A program made the position numbers and the translations under genes. 64,000 nucleotides of DNA. It comes from Adiantum capillus-veneris (lineage: Eukaryota; Streptophyta; Polypodiopsida; Polypodiales; Pteridaceae). The stretch lies in NCBI GenBank assembly GCA_014529385.2, contig CM043964.1, positions 136,071,420 to 136,135,419 of the forward strand. The letters run 5' to 3'. This document shows, piece by piece, positions 1 to 10,834 of the stretch (positions are counted from its first letter, which is position 1; each line of letters starts with the position of its first letter). The notes under the pieces are model-generated. The model was not told where the DNA came from, did no database searches, and saw only the letters and a program-made list of their open reading frames with translations.

Positions 1-385
1 TGTCGAAATACCACACATGTGAATCTGCAACAACTGACATGCATGCATCATCGACATCATGATTGTAAGTGAACTCTGCACTAAAAGCCCATTCTGCATC
101 AACATCAGCAGCACAGTCTCCTTTCACAGAAGACTCAACAATGGTTGCATTTGTGGTGGAACCAGCATTTGCATTGGAACCACCCTCTTTCTTCTTAGCC
201 TCTTTGGCCCTCAACTTAGGACACTGCTTGATCAAATGATCATTAGCTCTACAATAATGGCAACGCATCTTCTTTTTGCCCTTATCACCAGAATTTCCAG
301 ATGATATGCTGCCAGCAGAAGCATTAGGAACAAAATTTTTGCCACTCGTAGCAGAACCATAAGAAGCTAAGTGGCTGCATTGCTA
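1..385 (-). mobile_element. copia-1: inverted gag/zinc-knuckle segment
   Basis: This stretch matches the plus-strand text of 40580-40965 inside the minus-strand copia-2 element, so here the gag end (zinc knuckle region, lysine-rich linker) is read on the minus strand. The adjoining pol of the same element from about 386 onward is read on the plus strand. The element therefore carries an internal inversion with a breakpoint near 381-386 at short shared TT/GCATT text. A 4-bp insertion (CTAA, near 367) separates it from copia-2. The protease segment between gag and integrase (about 200 bp, including the D-S-G active site seen in copia-2) is absent at the junction. The element runs off the left window edge, so its 5' LTR is not visible. 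Confidence 0.85.
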
Positions 386-3344
386 GACTTGGACTTGTAG
401 TCAAATTTGTGGATGACAGATGTACAATTCATGATCTCAATTTTGGTGATGAAATTGTTGCATCTGGCCTTTTGTGCCGTGGGTTGTATAAGCTCACTTT
501 GTATGACAAGTATGGACAAAATTATGCAAATGCAGTTGTAGATTCAAGGGCTATTTTAGATGTAAAACTTTGGCATGTACGTTTTGGTCATCTTAATTTT
601 GCCAGTTTGGTGCGTTTGCAGAAATCTGATATGGTTGCTTCTTTGCCACCTCTTGAAGCACCTGTCAAACATGTTTGTGAAGTCTGTATTCTGGATAAAA
701 TGCAACGTTCTAAGTTTCCAAAGGATGGTTCAATTAGGGCCACATGCAGGTTGCAGCTTGTGCATAGTGATGTTTGTGGGCCCATGCAAACTCCGTCCTT
801 GGGCAATTACCTATACTTTGTGACTTTCATTGATGATTACTCCAGGCATGCGTGGGTATTTCCGCTTGAAGAGAAGTCCAAAGTTTTTATGTGCTTCAAA
901 CAATTTATGGCTATGGCTGAAAATGTCTCGAAATGTACTATGGGCACCCTCCATTCCGATTGAGGGGGGCAGTATATGTCTCATGAATTTAATGCATTTT
1001 TGGCTAGTCGTGGGATAAAACACCAATGTACAGTGCCGTATACGCCTCAGCAAGATGGTGTCGTTGAGAGGAAAAACAAGTCTCTTACGGAAATGGCAAG
1101 ATGTATGGTCAAGAGTCAAGCTTTACCACATTCTTTCTGGCTCGAGGCTGTCATGTGTGCCACTTATGTACTCAACAGGTGTCCTACGAAAGCGTTGCAG
1201 TCTATGACTCCATATGAAGCATGATATGATAAAAAGCCATCTATTGAGCACATGCATGTTTTTGGCTGGTTGGCTTATGGTTAAGTGCCACAAGTGCATC
1301 ACAGAAAATTGGATGATAAGGCTGTCAAATGTATTTTTGTTGGTTATAGTGCTGAAAGCAAAGTTTATAGGTTGTATCATCCGCAAACAAAGCGTATTTT
1401 GGTTTCACGGGATGTAGTGTTTGTGGAAGATTCTGTTCAGCCCTTGCTGTCATGTACTAGAGACAGTAATGTAGGCTCACACGACATTTATAACACTTTG
1501 TTGTCTCTTTTCAGTGGTGGAAGTACGAATGTAAATTCCAATGAGGCAAATTTACAGCCTATGGGGGTTTTCGAAAATGTTATAGATCAGCCTATTAATG
1601 ATGCAGATGTACATGATGTACTTGATGAGGAAAGGGCTGAAAATGAGCAGGCTAGAGGTATGCCAAAATGGATGGTGCACACTTTGCGTGACAGTAAATT
1701 GGATGCACCTTTGTCTAGTCGTACTCGTTCTGGCTCTCTCCATGCATCTTATGCATCAGATTGTTATGCTTTGGCTGTGTCTAGCTTACATGATGTTGAG
1801 GAACCTCTGTCTTTTGATGAAGCACAAAATTCAAAAAATTGGATGGCTGCCATACAATCAGAATATGATGCGCTTATAGAAAATGACACATGGACTTTAT
1901 GTGATTTGCCTCCTGGCAAAAAGGCCGTTGGTACGAAGTGGGTTTACAAGTTGAAACGCAAGCCGGATGGTGAGATCGATCGCTATAAAGCTTGACTTGT
2001 TGCAAAGGGTTATGCATAAACAGCAAAAAGGCATAGATTATGAAGAGACTTTTGCTCCCACTTGTCGTATGACTACTATGCGTTTTCTATGTGCTTTGGC
2101 ATCTCATTTTGGTTGGGATGTAGATCAATCAGACATTGTTACCGCTTTCTTGAATGGTGACATATTTGAGGAAGTTTATGTAACACAGCCTCACGGTTTT
2201 GTCAAGAAAGGACAAGAGGACAAAGTGTGCAAATGTAACAAGGCTTTGTATGGGTTGAAGCAATCTTCTCGTGCTTGGTATGAGAAAGCTGACACTCATT
2301 TGGTTAAACAAGGCTTTCGTAACAGTCCAACAGAAAGCACATTATATGTAAAGCGTGAGGGTGATGTACTTCTCATTGTGGTTCTTTATGTAGATGATTT
2401 GTTGATCACTGGACCAAATGAGAGACATATTGCTGAATTCAAGGCTGGTTTGAATGCTACTTTCAAGATGAAAGATTTGGGGCTGTTGCATCATTACTTG
2501 GGTATACATTTTAAGCAGTGTGATGGTGGTATTGCCTTGTGTCAGAAAAGTTACATAGAGACATTGCTATGTAAGTTTGGACTTGAGGATTGCAAACCTA
2601 TTGCCACTCCCATGGAAACAGGTTTGAAATTGAGTCTACATGATGTTGGTGATCCTGCAGATGTCACTCTTTACCAAACTGCTGTTGGATGCCTCATTTA
2701 CGTATGCAACACTAGGCCAGATATTCAGTTTGCAGTCTCACAGGTCAACAGATTTATGCATAGCCCAAGGTCTAAGCATTGGCAGGCTGTCAAGAGGATT
2801 TTTCGCTACCTTAGTGGCACTTTACATCTTGGATTGTTTTATCCCGGGGGGATCATTTCCGCCAGACTTACATGCTTTTTCGGACTCAGATTGGGCTGGT
2901 TGTTTTGACACACGAGTGTCCACAAGTGGTTTTTGTTTCATGCTTGGCAATTCATGTATATCATGGTTGAGCAAGAAGCAACCTACTGTGGCCACTTCGA
3001 GTTGTGAGACTGAGTACAGGGCGGTCTTCACAACTACGGTTGAGTGTGTATGGCTCAGACGCCTTATGACTGATTTGGGTGTTGGACAAGACACTGCCAA
3101 CACTATCTACACTGATAGTCAGAGCGAATTGGCAGTTGCGAGGAACCCAGTTTTTCATGCTCGCACAAAGCACATTGAGGTGCATTACCACTATGTTAGG
3201 GAGAGGCTCTCAACAAGAGAGATCAACTTGGCTTATGTGCCAACATAGGACAACGTCCTTGCAGATCTTTTCACAAAGGCATTGTCTCGTGAGAAGCTCG
3301 AAGCTTTCCGCAAAGCTTTGAGCTTACTCCCCTTTGTGAATTGA
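386..3344 (+). pseudogene. copia-1 pol (integrase, reverse transcriptase, RNase H), degenerate
   Basis: Homologous along its whole length to the copia-2 polyprotein. Integrase comes first (zinc-binding HVRFGHLNF then CEVCIL near 575-700, catalytic VHSDVCGP near 760, IDDYSRHAW near 828). Reverse transcriptase follows (YVDDLL at about 2389) and then RNase H (HAFSDSDWAGCFDTR near 2870, TKHIEVHYHYVRE near 3170). Stops are scattered: D-R-G-G of integrase reads D-stop (CGA to TGA, 961), TGG to TGA at 1221, a stop near 1284, CGA to TGA at 1993 and CAA to TAA at 2017. The stop at 2017 comes with a 4-bp insertion that shifts frame. Further frameshifts lie near 2845 and 3248. The product would normally copy and integrate the element; this copy cannot encode it. 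Confidence 0.93.
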
Positions 3345-3409
3345 TCATGTCCTCAGGGCATGGCACTTCCCTTTACTCATGTGCCAGCTCTCGTTCACTA
3401 CATCACTCC

Positions 3410-3419
3410 AGGGGGGATT
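3410..3419 (+). other. Polypurine tract of copia-1
   Basis: AGGGGGGATT lies directly before the LTR start TGTTACC. This is the position where plus-strand DNA synthesis is primed in LTR retrotransposons. The same tract in reverse complement adjoins the copia-2 3' LTR. Confidence 0.85.
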
Positions 3420-3646
3420 TGTTACCATATACATGTGGTAGTGATGTGTGTGAACACACTAGGACCGCCGGGGCATTTTTTCCCTCTTTAGGAGGTTTTC
3501 CCCCCCGTGCATTGTATATACACCCATCACTCTAGGGCTATCTATCTTTCCATTGCACACTAAGTAATACACTCTCAGTTGTGTGCCTTGAGCTTCCTTC
3601 GTCTTCTCCAAGCTGTGTGCGTTTCCTTGCAACCCTAATTCCAACA
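3420..3646 (+). repeat. 3' LTR of copia-1
   Basis: 227 bp, beginning TGTTACCATATAC and ending CTAATTCCAACA, the same length and near-identical text as the copia-2 5' LTR read on the minus strand. A TATA-like TGTATATACACCC lies mid-LTR. The flank after it is TATTT; the partner LTR is outside the window, so the target-site duplication cannot be tested. Confidence 0.92.
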
Positions 3647-3799
3647 TATTTTAAGTAGGACATTGACTTTTCATTTTCAAAATCTTAGAAAAGGATATCT
3701 CGAGATCCCCCATATTTCTGATTTTATTAGAAATAGCTTCTCTTTAATTATATTAGCCATTTTTTTTCTAGATTCCCTCGGATCACTTCCTTTTTCAGT

Positions 3800-3890
3800 A
3801 TCTTGAGCAAAAATACCGGGTCGATTTGAACGCGTACTCATGCGAAGCCATCAAAGGCATTTTCCTCTAAACCACTCTACCACGAATAGT
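3800..3890 (-). repeat. tRNA-derived SINE-like relic
   Basis: On the minus strand an A-box-like GTGGTAGAGTGGTTTAG (3867-3883) is followed about 35 nt later by a B-box-like GTTCAAATCGACCC (about 3818-3831), the internal RNA polymerase III promoter layout of a tRNA. The spacing and the AGTGGTT text resemble the Ser/Leu tRNA class. The acceptor stem does not pair convincingly, so a working tRNA is unlikely and a decayed tRNA-derived SINE head is the better reading. Confidence 0.4.
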
Positions 3891-4144
3891 TCGCTGTTGA
3901 CAATGTGAGCCGTTTTCTATAAAAAAATAGAACCTACTTGCGCTCTCCCAGTGCCGACATCGTCTATCGTGTTGTGCCCTGACACACTCTACGCTCAATG
4001 CTGAAGCCTTGCCGCACTTGCTACTCACGTGCCACTGCACCTCGTTAGCACCCCACCATTTCGATTCTGCTTTCCTTCCTCTCCTCTGATCTAGCATCTC
4101 TCAAATTTAGGATTAAATAATATGATCCTTACCTCATAAAAGGA

Positions 4145-4232
4145 AGAGAGGAGAGAACTCGAACCCACGCCAACGTAATAACATCAACTTTTCGTGTCCT
4201 CACCTAACCACTCGAGCAACCGTCCTCAACTA
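4145..4232 (-). repeat. tRNA-derived SINE-like relic
   Basis: Minus-strand A-box-like GTTGCTCGAGTGGTTAG (4204-4220) and B-box-like GGGTTCGAGTTCTC (about 4153-4166) are spaced as in a tRNA with a long variable arm (Ser/Leu class). The 3' continuation is purine- and pyrimidine-rich and does not give a clean acceptor stem. Read as a SINE head, not a functional tRNA gene. It is not a copy of the relic at 3800. Confidence 0.45.
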
Positions 4233-4809
4233 CTTCGGTGCAAGCCCATTGAATAAAAAAAACAAACATTGTGCCGGTTCCTCTCCTGCGAGCCTTTGTG
4301 CTCACCCTTCTGCTTCTCCTGCCGCCACCCTCACCCCTTGTCCTCTGCCCACCGCCTTGCCATGAACTCCAAGAGATGACGCCTTGCACTTGAAGCTCCT
4401 AAAGCACTTGATGCCGAGTCCCGACCAAGTCACAACATACTTTTCTCTCTCTCTCTCTCTCTCTGTCCTCCGCGCGCAATCGGGACCTCCTCCTTAGAGA
4501 TTGCATGAGGAGAATCTATTCTCCTCTTCTTTTCTTTTTCAAAAATCGTTCGTACGTTCTTGGTAAGACCTAAAACAAAACCATTACTTGAAAAGAGTCC
4601 CCTCCCTTTGCTCCCCCTCTACCCTTGCCGATTTTGTGACTTGTTGTAGATAAAAGCTTTGACGTTTTTTTAATGACATTTTGGATTTGGATACTTGAAG
4701 TCCAAAATCACTTCTGTCCATTTCCCGCCCACAGGCTACGCCAGCATGACCTTTCCTGACATCCACATCTCCTTCTGCACCATCGCGGCCCTCAATAGCC
4801 GTTCCTTGT

Positions 4810-4811
<2 letters not shown>

Positions 4812-4871
<60 letters not shown>

Positions 4872-4889
4872 AGTTGCAGACTCTCTTAC

Positions 4890-4920
<31 letters not shown>
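4812..4920. repeat. Compound CT-CA-GA microsatellite
   Basis: A (CT)n run to about 4847 passes into (CA)n to 4870, then a 21-nt spacer, then (GA)n at 4892-4920. The CT and GA arms are complementary and could fold back on each other. Confidence 0.95.
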
Positions 4921-4924
<4 letters not shown>

Positions 4925-5184
4925 CTCAAACCTGCCACGCTTGCAGTTACAGGGTTTGTCGTGCTTGTGAAGCTCCAGTGCCGGACTATATACATGGACC
5001 CATGGTATGTATTTCATGCGGAGCACGCTTGTCAGAAAATGGGACCCAAATGCTCTACCGCTTGCAGGTACGAATTGTACCATGAATGGTTCATTTTGAC
5101 ACGCCCCATGCTATATATTTCATGCTTCATGTATATGAAGAGAGAGAGAGAGAGTATTCCTTGCCAGTCTTGGACTCTTAAGTG

Positions 5185-7478
5185 CCAGACCTTGAACACA
5201 TTTTGTGTGACTGGTGGTGCTCTCATCAATTGGAGCAAGTCACATGGAATTGCCATTGGAGTGCAAGATGCGTGCCCATGGAGCCGTGTAGATGGTTTTT
5301 CTCGGCTTGCACTCAGTGCAGACGTGTAGCTATTTGGGCTTTAACCATGAGATTGATGTTCACCCTTAGTAGTAGTTTCATCCGGCCTTGTAGTCTAATG
5401 GTCGGAAGCTGTGTCATTGGTTATAATCTCATTTGTCATTAGAAAGTACTGCTTTGGTGACAAATAGGGTGCTTTTATCTATAACTTGGTTCACAACTTT
5501 GTGTTGGATTGTGAATTCGGAGAGCTTGTCTAGACGTTGTCTCATTAGGAATTTCCTTTATGGAGGTTTAGATGGGACTATGGATACCTGGGTCCGCTTG
5601 CTTTTTTACTGCATTTTGCTGAGATTTGAAGGTGGCATGGGGATTATCGATCCAGAAATGGAGAGATATGTAAGCTCAATCTTTGCGGTTTGTTTGCGGG
5701 CAATGAAATTAGGAAAGTCTTTCTGCATCATGTTGTGGTGCATGGTTCCTAGATATGGAGTCAGATATATATTTACAGATGCTCCACTGTCCTTTTCTCA
5801 TTGCTCATCTTTTATTCATTGTTTGTGGAGGATTTGAGTGAAGGTGAGGGAAGGCCTTGTTTGGTAGCTACCTCGAGTCTCGACTCTTAGAGGAGTTTGT
5901 CATTTGATCGTCAACTTGGATTTAGTTGGGTGTCCAGGACTGAGAGCCTACAGAATCCCTTGCTCAATGGTTGTGACATCGCTATTCGGATGCATAGTTC
6001 ATTGTTGTTGAGTTTTGCTTGCATAGAGGGATACATACTTGGGTAGTAGAGATTGATGATGCAATTCCCCCCTCTTGGCATGAGTGGTACATGGCACTAT
6101 TGATCTCCCTTCTCATAGTGGATGATGGGTATGTTTGATACGAGTTATACTCCCAAGCGTGCTTGCCTTGGTTGCGTACTATTTGCAGTGGATTCTACTT
6201 CAATGATAGAGGGTACTCATGCGAGATTGGAGGATGTTATGTTGCCATTCTTTCTGAGGATTCCCGTTCCTTGACTGGTTGGGGACCCTATTTGTGTGGT
6301 AGGCTCAATGGTGAATGCCGACTAGTGGACGTTGTATTCTTATGATGTCCACTTGTGGTGGTTATACTTCCCAAGAAGCTCTTTTGGGCAAACGTTTTTG
6401 AAACTCCGTGTTTTTGAAACTTGTCCTTCTTTCGAGTCCAAATTTTTTAACTCTTGTTGCCGCCATTTATTCTATTTAAAGTTTTTAAGTAAGCCATGAG
6501 TTTTCTAGCACATAATACATCTAATATATGTTTGGCTTTTACATATTGTGCAATGTGTAGGGCCTTTTAGTGTTTGTGTATATATGTCAACATTTTGAAG
6601 TGTTTTACGAAACTTCTCGGACGAGGTTTCAGACATGAACCAAAACCTCTCGAAACCTTTGAAACAAGTTTTGAAACTTTACAGCTACTATGGTGATGGT
6701 TATGGATTTGAAGAGCAAGCCTCTCGTGGTTATCATGGGACCTTGGGGTGGTGTGTTTGTTCTCATTGCAGATTAGTGTGAGATAGTCTCATTTTTTGGC
6801 TATTTTGCTAGCATTGGTTGGCATATTTTATTGTGGTTGCAGAGTGTGGATTGTCAGTCTATAGTTTGGAGTGTTGGGCTCAGTGCTCATCTATTGCATG
6901 CCTTTATGTACAGATTTTGGTACTTTTTTTGCGACTCATGGATCATACGTCATATAGACTACTTCATTTGGTTGATGGTTCATGCTGGTTTTTGAGTGGA
7001 GACATGGGCTGGCAATGTTGGCCATGATTAGACTTGTTTGCGTTGTACCTCACAAGTAGATGAGACTATATGCCATTGGATTTGGGTTCATCCCCATGAG
7101 CATATGGTCTAGCTTTCAAGTTGTGCCCTGCCTTGTTGGGTGGGTGTTTGCATAGGCTTTGTCCTTTGGGGTAAGGTAAATGGGTTGTTACAATTCCCGG
7201 GTTCTCACCTTACTTCTAAGGGGGAAGGTGAGGATCTTGTTATCCGATTGACGGATCTTGGATTTCGATAGGGCACATTGGATAAGGTGTCAAATATTGT
7301 GCAATGCTATTGAGTCACCCCTCGGAGTTGATTTTGGCTACTATGGTTGTAGTCACCTTGTGGATGATTGGAAGGCTAGATGCTTGCATGTCGCAAAGTT
7401 AGTCCAAACTCTTCCCAGTGAGTGGGATGCTTCAGTTGGCTCCTTCAGGGCAGTGGAGGATCGTCGCCACGCTTTCTT
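5185..7478 (+). pseudogene. L1-type LINE ORF2 fragment (RT C-terminal half), degenerate
   Basis: Frames here align to the L1 at 16288-27794. ALINWSKSHGIAIG near 5220 corresponds to ALINWRKIVAFSVG near 20330. The ORF at 5433-5837 (VLLSITWFTTLCWI, RCLIRNFLYGG, GGMGIIDPE) corresponds to VLLATMWYITSCWI, RLIRNFLW and GIIDP near 20580-20780. The stretch 5840-7478 keeps only short open pieces and is probably the rest of the LINE C-terminus. No poly(A) end is seen because the small LTR element at 7479 interrupts here. Coding capacity is lost. Confidence 0.7.
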
Positions 7479-7745
7479 TGTTGGGTCCAAGCCCTTGTCG
7501 GCCAGCCCGTGGGAAAGCCTCTTAAAAGCATGCAGACAGTCCAGTTAAAGTATAGTTTTGCATGGCACTTTTTCTTTATATTGTAAGGGTTTTCACAAGA
7601 AATAGATACACAAGAACAATAGCGTGAGTTTTTCCAAGCTGTGTCGAACTGCTCTCTCCTTCTCGTATACTCTCTTGCTGCAGCTTCCTCTCCCGCCATG
7701 GCTTGCATGAGATGGCATCCACCATAGCTAGCCCTCGTTCCAACA
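7479..7745 (+). repeat. 5' LTR of the small LTR element
   Basis: 267 bp, TG...CA ends, pyrimidine-rich 3' half. It abuts the PBS after two bases (AC). Confidence 0.95.
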
Positions 7746-7747
7746 AC

Positions 7748-7759
7748 TGGTATCAGAGC
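7748..7759 (+). other. Primer-binding site (initiator tRNA-Met)
   Basis: TGGTATCAGAGC, complementary to the 3' end of plant initiator tRNA-Met and the standard primer site of plant LTR elements; two bases downstream of the LTR. Confidence 0.93.
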
Positions 7760-8187
7760 TTCGGTGCTCCTTCGGCACTGGCTTCTCAAGACGCCCACAG
7801 GCGGTGCCTCTACAACTACCGGGTGCACATCCAAACACAGTAGCAATGAGAGACTCTGCCGGTTTGGTACGCAGTCACAGCACAGCGTTTCGAAACGTAG
7901 GAGCTCGTAGGTGCTGGTGCCTTGGCAGTTGCCTTTCAAAACGCTGGCTTTTGTTGCACTGTCGAGAGCAGACCCCGATTGTGGTTGCAACGGCAAGCCA
8001 GCTAATCAAAACGCAGGGTCCTAGGCGGGCAAGACTTCGTGGGCTGCTGCATCTCAAGACGCAAGAGAAGGAGGCGGAAATAGATGCAGAGCTAAGCTTA
8101 TCAAGGCCAAGCTGTGTCGGTTTTCGGTGCTTCAGATAACCTCCCAAGCAGCGCTGACCTGTAGCAATCTAAGCAAAGCCATCTGCA

Positions 8188-8868
8188 ATGTTTGGGATGG
8201 TGATGAACCTTGATCATCTTCTCTCTGCAAAGCTCGCCATCGCATGTTTCGGCTGCTGTAGACAACTCGTTTTTTTTTGGTTATTTTTTATTGTGATTTT
8301 CAAACTGAAAACAAAGGGCCACCCAATTTTGGTCTTGAACTTTCTATCCAAGTGGGTATTCACACATAGTGTGTTGATTCACACCCCACAGCCGCAATCT
8401 AGTGTATTGGTCAAAAGAGAGTGGCTATCGGCAAAAGGAGTTCTGTGCATCGAGCATTTTGAACGGCCATCAAATGCAAGGCAAGCCAATATGCACTTTC
8501 CTACTACATTTCAGCATCTTAATTTACATGCAGCACCTCTCTTGAACGCGTATGCCAAGTATACCAATTTAGTGGTTCGGATACAGCTAGCAATGCGGGA
8601 AGTGATGCAGACCATGACGATTTTCTTCAAAGCACTTGGCATATCAATAGATGCAACCATGGAATTTGCTTCGAGGTTGCAGTACAAGATTTCACAAAGT
8701 ATTTTACCAGTTCAATGTCATACATCTGTTATGTTTTGTCAACACAATTATGTTTTCCAGTCAAAGCCTCTTTTACATTACTTGTTGTTAGTCATTGTCA
8801 TGCTTGTCAGCTTTCATCATATCAAAAAATTTGTACGGGATATAGACACTACCATCCATAAATGGTAA
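8188..8868 (+). CDS. Unrecognised 226-aa ORF carried by the small LTR element
   Basis: The longest ORF in the interior of the non-autonomous element. Near residues 17-42 there is a hydrophobic run (IACFGCCRQLVFFWLFFIVI) that could be a membrane segment or chance translation. A second hydrophobic run (LLHYLLLVIVMLVSF) lies near residues 193-207. No zinc knuckle, protease, integrase, RT or capsid motif is visible. It could be a captured host fragment, a relic of gag, or a chance ORF; I cannot choose. The start is simply the first ATG of the frame. Confidence 0.3.
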   Translation: MFGMVMNLDHLLSAKLAIACFGCCRQLVFFWLFFIVIFKLKTKGHPILVLNFLSKWVFTHSVLIHTPQPQSSVLVKREWLSAKGVLCIEHFERPSNARQANMHFPTTFQHLNLHAAPLLNAYAKYTNLVVRIQLAMREVMQTMTIFFKALGISIDATMEFASRLQYKISQSILPVQCHTSVMFCQHNYVFQSKPLLHYLLLVIVMLVSFHHIKKFVRDIDTTIHKW

Positions 8869-9144
8869 GACCTCCCATTTTATCAGTTCTCAGCCCATTT
8901 TTGCACGCTCATGAGGTTACTGGGTACACCATAAACCCAAGGTTTGGCAATGAACCAAAAACTCCAATACTTTTGGTAGCTAATGTTTTGACCTACACCC
9001 TATCTGTTCAAGGGGGGGTTACTGACCTAGCACCAGGTTATGGATAAACCAAAAATCCTTGGTTGTGAGAGAACCTAAAACTCCCGGTTGCCGAGTATAC
9101 CAAAAACTCGAGGTATCATGAGAGGGTCTGTCCAGTTCGGGCTT

Positions 9145-9155
9145 GAGGGGGGGAT
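9145..9155 (+). other. Polypurine tract of the small LTR element
   Basis: GAGGGGGGGAT(T) immediately upstream of the 3' LTR start TGTTGGG. Confidence 0.88.
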
Positions 9156-9422
9156 TGTTGGGTCCAAGCCCTTGTCGGCCAGCCCGTGGGAAAGCCTCTT
9201 AAAAGCATGCAGACAGTCCAGTTAAAGTATAGTTTTGCATGGCACTTTTTCTTTATATTGTAAGGGTTTTCACAAGAAATAGATACACAAGAACAATAGC
9301 GTGAGTTTTTCCAAGCTGTGTCGAACTGCTCTCTCCTTCTCGTATACTCTCTTGTTGCAGCTTCCTCTCCCGCCATGGCTTGCATGAGATGGCATCCACC
9401 ATAGCTAGCCCTCGTTCCAACA
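9156..9422 (+). repeat. 3' LTR of the small LTR element
   Basis: 267 bp, matching the 5' LTR apart from one substitution seen by eye; followed by the duplicated target TTCTT. Confidence 0.95.
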
Positions 9423-9427
9423 TTCTT

Positions 9428-10358
9428 GAGACGGTGGGCATGCACCACAATGTTCTTTAAGTGTCACACGACCAAATTACTTGGTATTATTCTCCACCAC
9501 CTTGGGTCGTCCCTATGGATCTTAGAGAGAGAGAGAGAGACTAACTTCAGATGGGGTCCCAAACCTCCCTCCAAGGGTTCCCGTCCCTATTGGTATTTGC
9601 TTTAGATTGCACAAATGCTGATACAATGATCCTAGATGTTGAGGTGCTAACGGGATCTTGCTACTGATGCTTGGATCTACGAGGCTAAAGGCTGAAAACT
9701 GAAAATGCTAGGGGATGCTGAATGGGATTTGCGATTGCGACGAGGCTATGGGCTGAACTATTGTGGCGGATGTCGGGGATGGGCTGAAAACTGAAAAATG
9801 TTGGCCAATCTGAGGGTTGCTGGCTGATCTGCCGTCTTGGGCGGAAAACTGAAAACGGTGGTATTGATGGCGGGATCTGTGACACTATGGCGAGGTTATG
9901 GCTGAAAACTGAAAATGCTGGTGCTCATGAAGTGATATGGTGCAAAATTGCCAAAGATGCTGAGGTACTGTGGGTGCTTGGGACTAGTACCGAGGGTATT
10001 GACTTATGCTTGCGAAGTCACCCCTAGCACCACTTATATATAGAATTAAAGCTGGGTCGGGCAATGCAACTAAAAATCTCACGATTTAAACTCACTTGTA
10101 AGAGGTGCTTCACATGCAGATAAATACCTAGGGTGCGTACTAATGCAATTGTATGGGAACACTCCCGAGTGCGTACACCTAGCAGACATTGGCTATGCTC
10201 ATGCGCAATTAGAGTATGCAACTAATTTAAAGTGCCTAGACATGCATATCCTGCGTACAGGCTCATAAGGGTGCCAGAACAATATTTAGGTTGTCTTAAA
10301 CCCTAGAAATAGGAGTTAGCTTGTTCACATGCATATAGGGTTAGATGTGCACATGACA
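9428..10358. repeat. LTR-C family copy 1
   Basis: Shares order and wording with the copies at about 29222-30387 and 31171-32440. All have a GAGAGAG stretch, then GATGGGGTCCCAA/CCCTCC text, then many scattered GCTGAAAACTGAAAACGC-like phrases, then a TATATA region, CATGCA..TCCTGCG and finally GTTAGATGTGCACATGACA. The 5' edge is uncertain because the small LTR element sits directly beside it. No coding capacity. Confidence 0.65.
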
Positions 10359-10834
10359 TAATAGACCACCTAAAGGCGATCGGCAAGCCTCATGTCTAGC
10401 TGAAAATGATGTAGCACATGAGAAGAAATTAAATTATGAATAGAGCCACTGTCAAGTAATACTGTTACTATTAGGCCATGTGGGCCAAACATGGTATTAC
10501 TTATGTGACCACCTGAGCATCTATGTGCATTAAATAACATGAAAAATCTTTGAATAAAAAAACAATGTTTTTAGAGTACCGAAGACATTCATTGAACATT
10601 CGTTGTAGAAACATGTCGTGTCTTCCACTTTAGACAATCTTAGTGAGTTGTGGAAGTGGTTGGTGTGTTTGCGAGCGTCTTCTGCTATTGTTTTGTTAAC
10701 CAACTTGCGGTTGCCGAAGTTGCGAAGCATATAGACTTATGGTGAAGCGGTGGCACAATGAGGAGGATCCTAAATCTTTTCCTCACCCCTCATGATGTCC
10801 AAAGTGCTGTCAGATTTCTTCACAAAGTTGTACA
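10359..10834. other. Non-coding flank
   Basis: AT-rich sequence between LTR-C copy 1 and the Gy-1a 5' LTR. A 66-aa minus-strand frame is present but has no recognisable features. Nothing else is seen. Confidence 0.6.

Larger units (their letters stand above)
3647..5184. other. Non-coding stretch with SINE-like relics and microsatellites
   Basis: No credible coding region. It holds two minus-strand tRNA-like sequences (3800-3890, 4145-4232), short CT runs (4444-4464) and a CT/CA/GA tract cluster (4812-4920). Open frames crossing the microsatellites translate to runs of SL, TH or RE and are artefacts. The last part grades into the L1 fragment that starts near 5185. Confidence 0.7.
7479..9422 (+). 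mobile_element. Complete small non-autonomous LTR retrotransposon (TRIM/LARD-like)
   Basis: 1944 bp bounded by two 267-bp LTRs (7479-7745, 9156-9422) that begin TGTTGGGTCC and end GTTCCAACA. They differ at one site that I can find (CTTGCTGC versus CTTGTTGC). A 5-bp target-site duplication TTCTT flanks it at 7474-7478 and 9423-9427. A PBS (TGGTATCAGAGC, 7748) and a PPT (9145-9155) are in place. The 1410-bp interior has no gag or pol, so mobilisation must have used enzymes from another element. It carries a 226-aa ORF of unknown nature. The near-identity of the LTRs says insertion was recent. Confidence 0.93.

Noticed and set aside
4145-4232. A functional tRNA-Ser/Leu gene
   Set aside because: Internal promoter boxes are present but acceptor and anticodon stems do not pair well by eye.
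4584-5083. ORFs across the CT/CA/GA tracts (SL-, TH- and RE-repeat peptides)
   Set aside because: Translations of microsatellites in several frames; no sequence outside the repeats looks coding.
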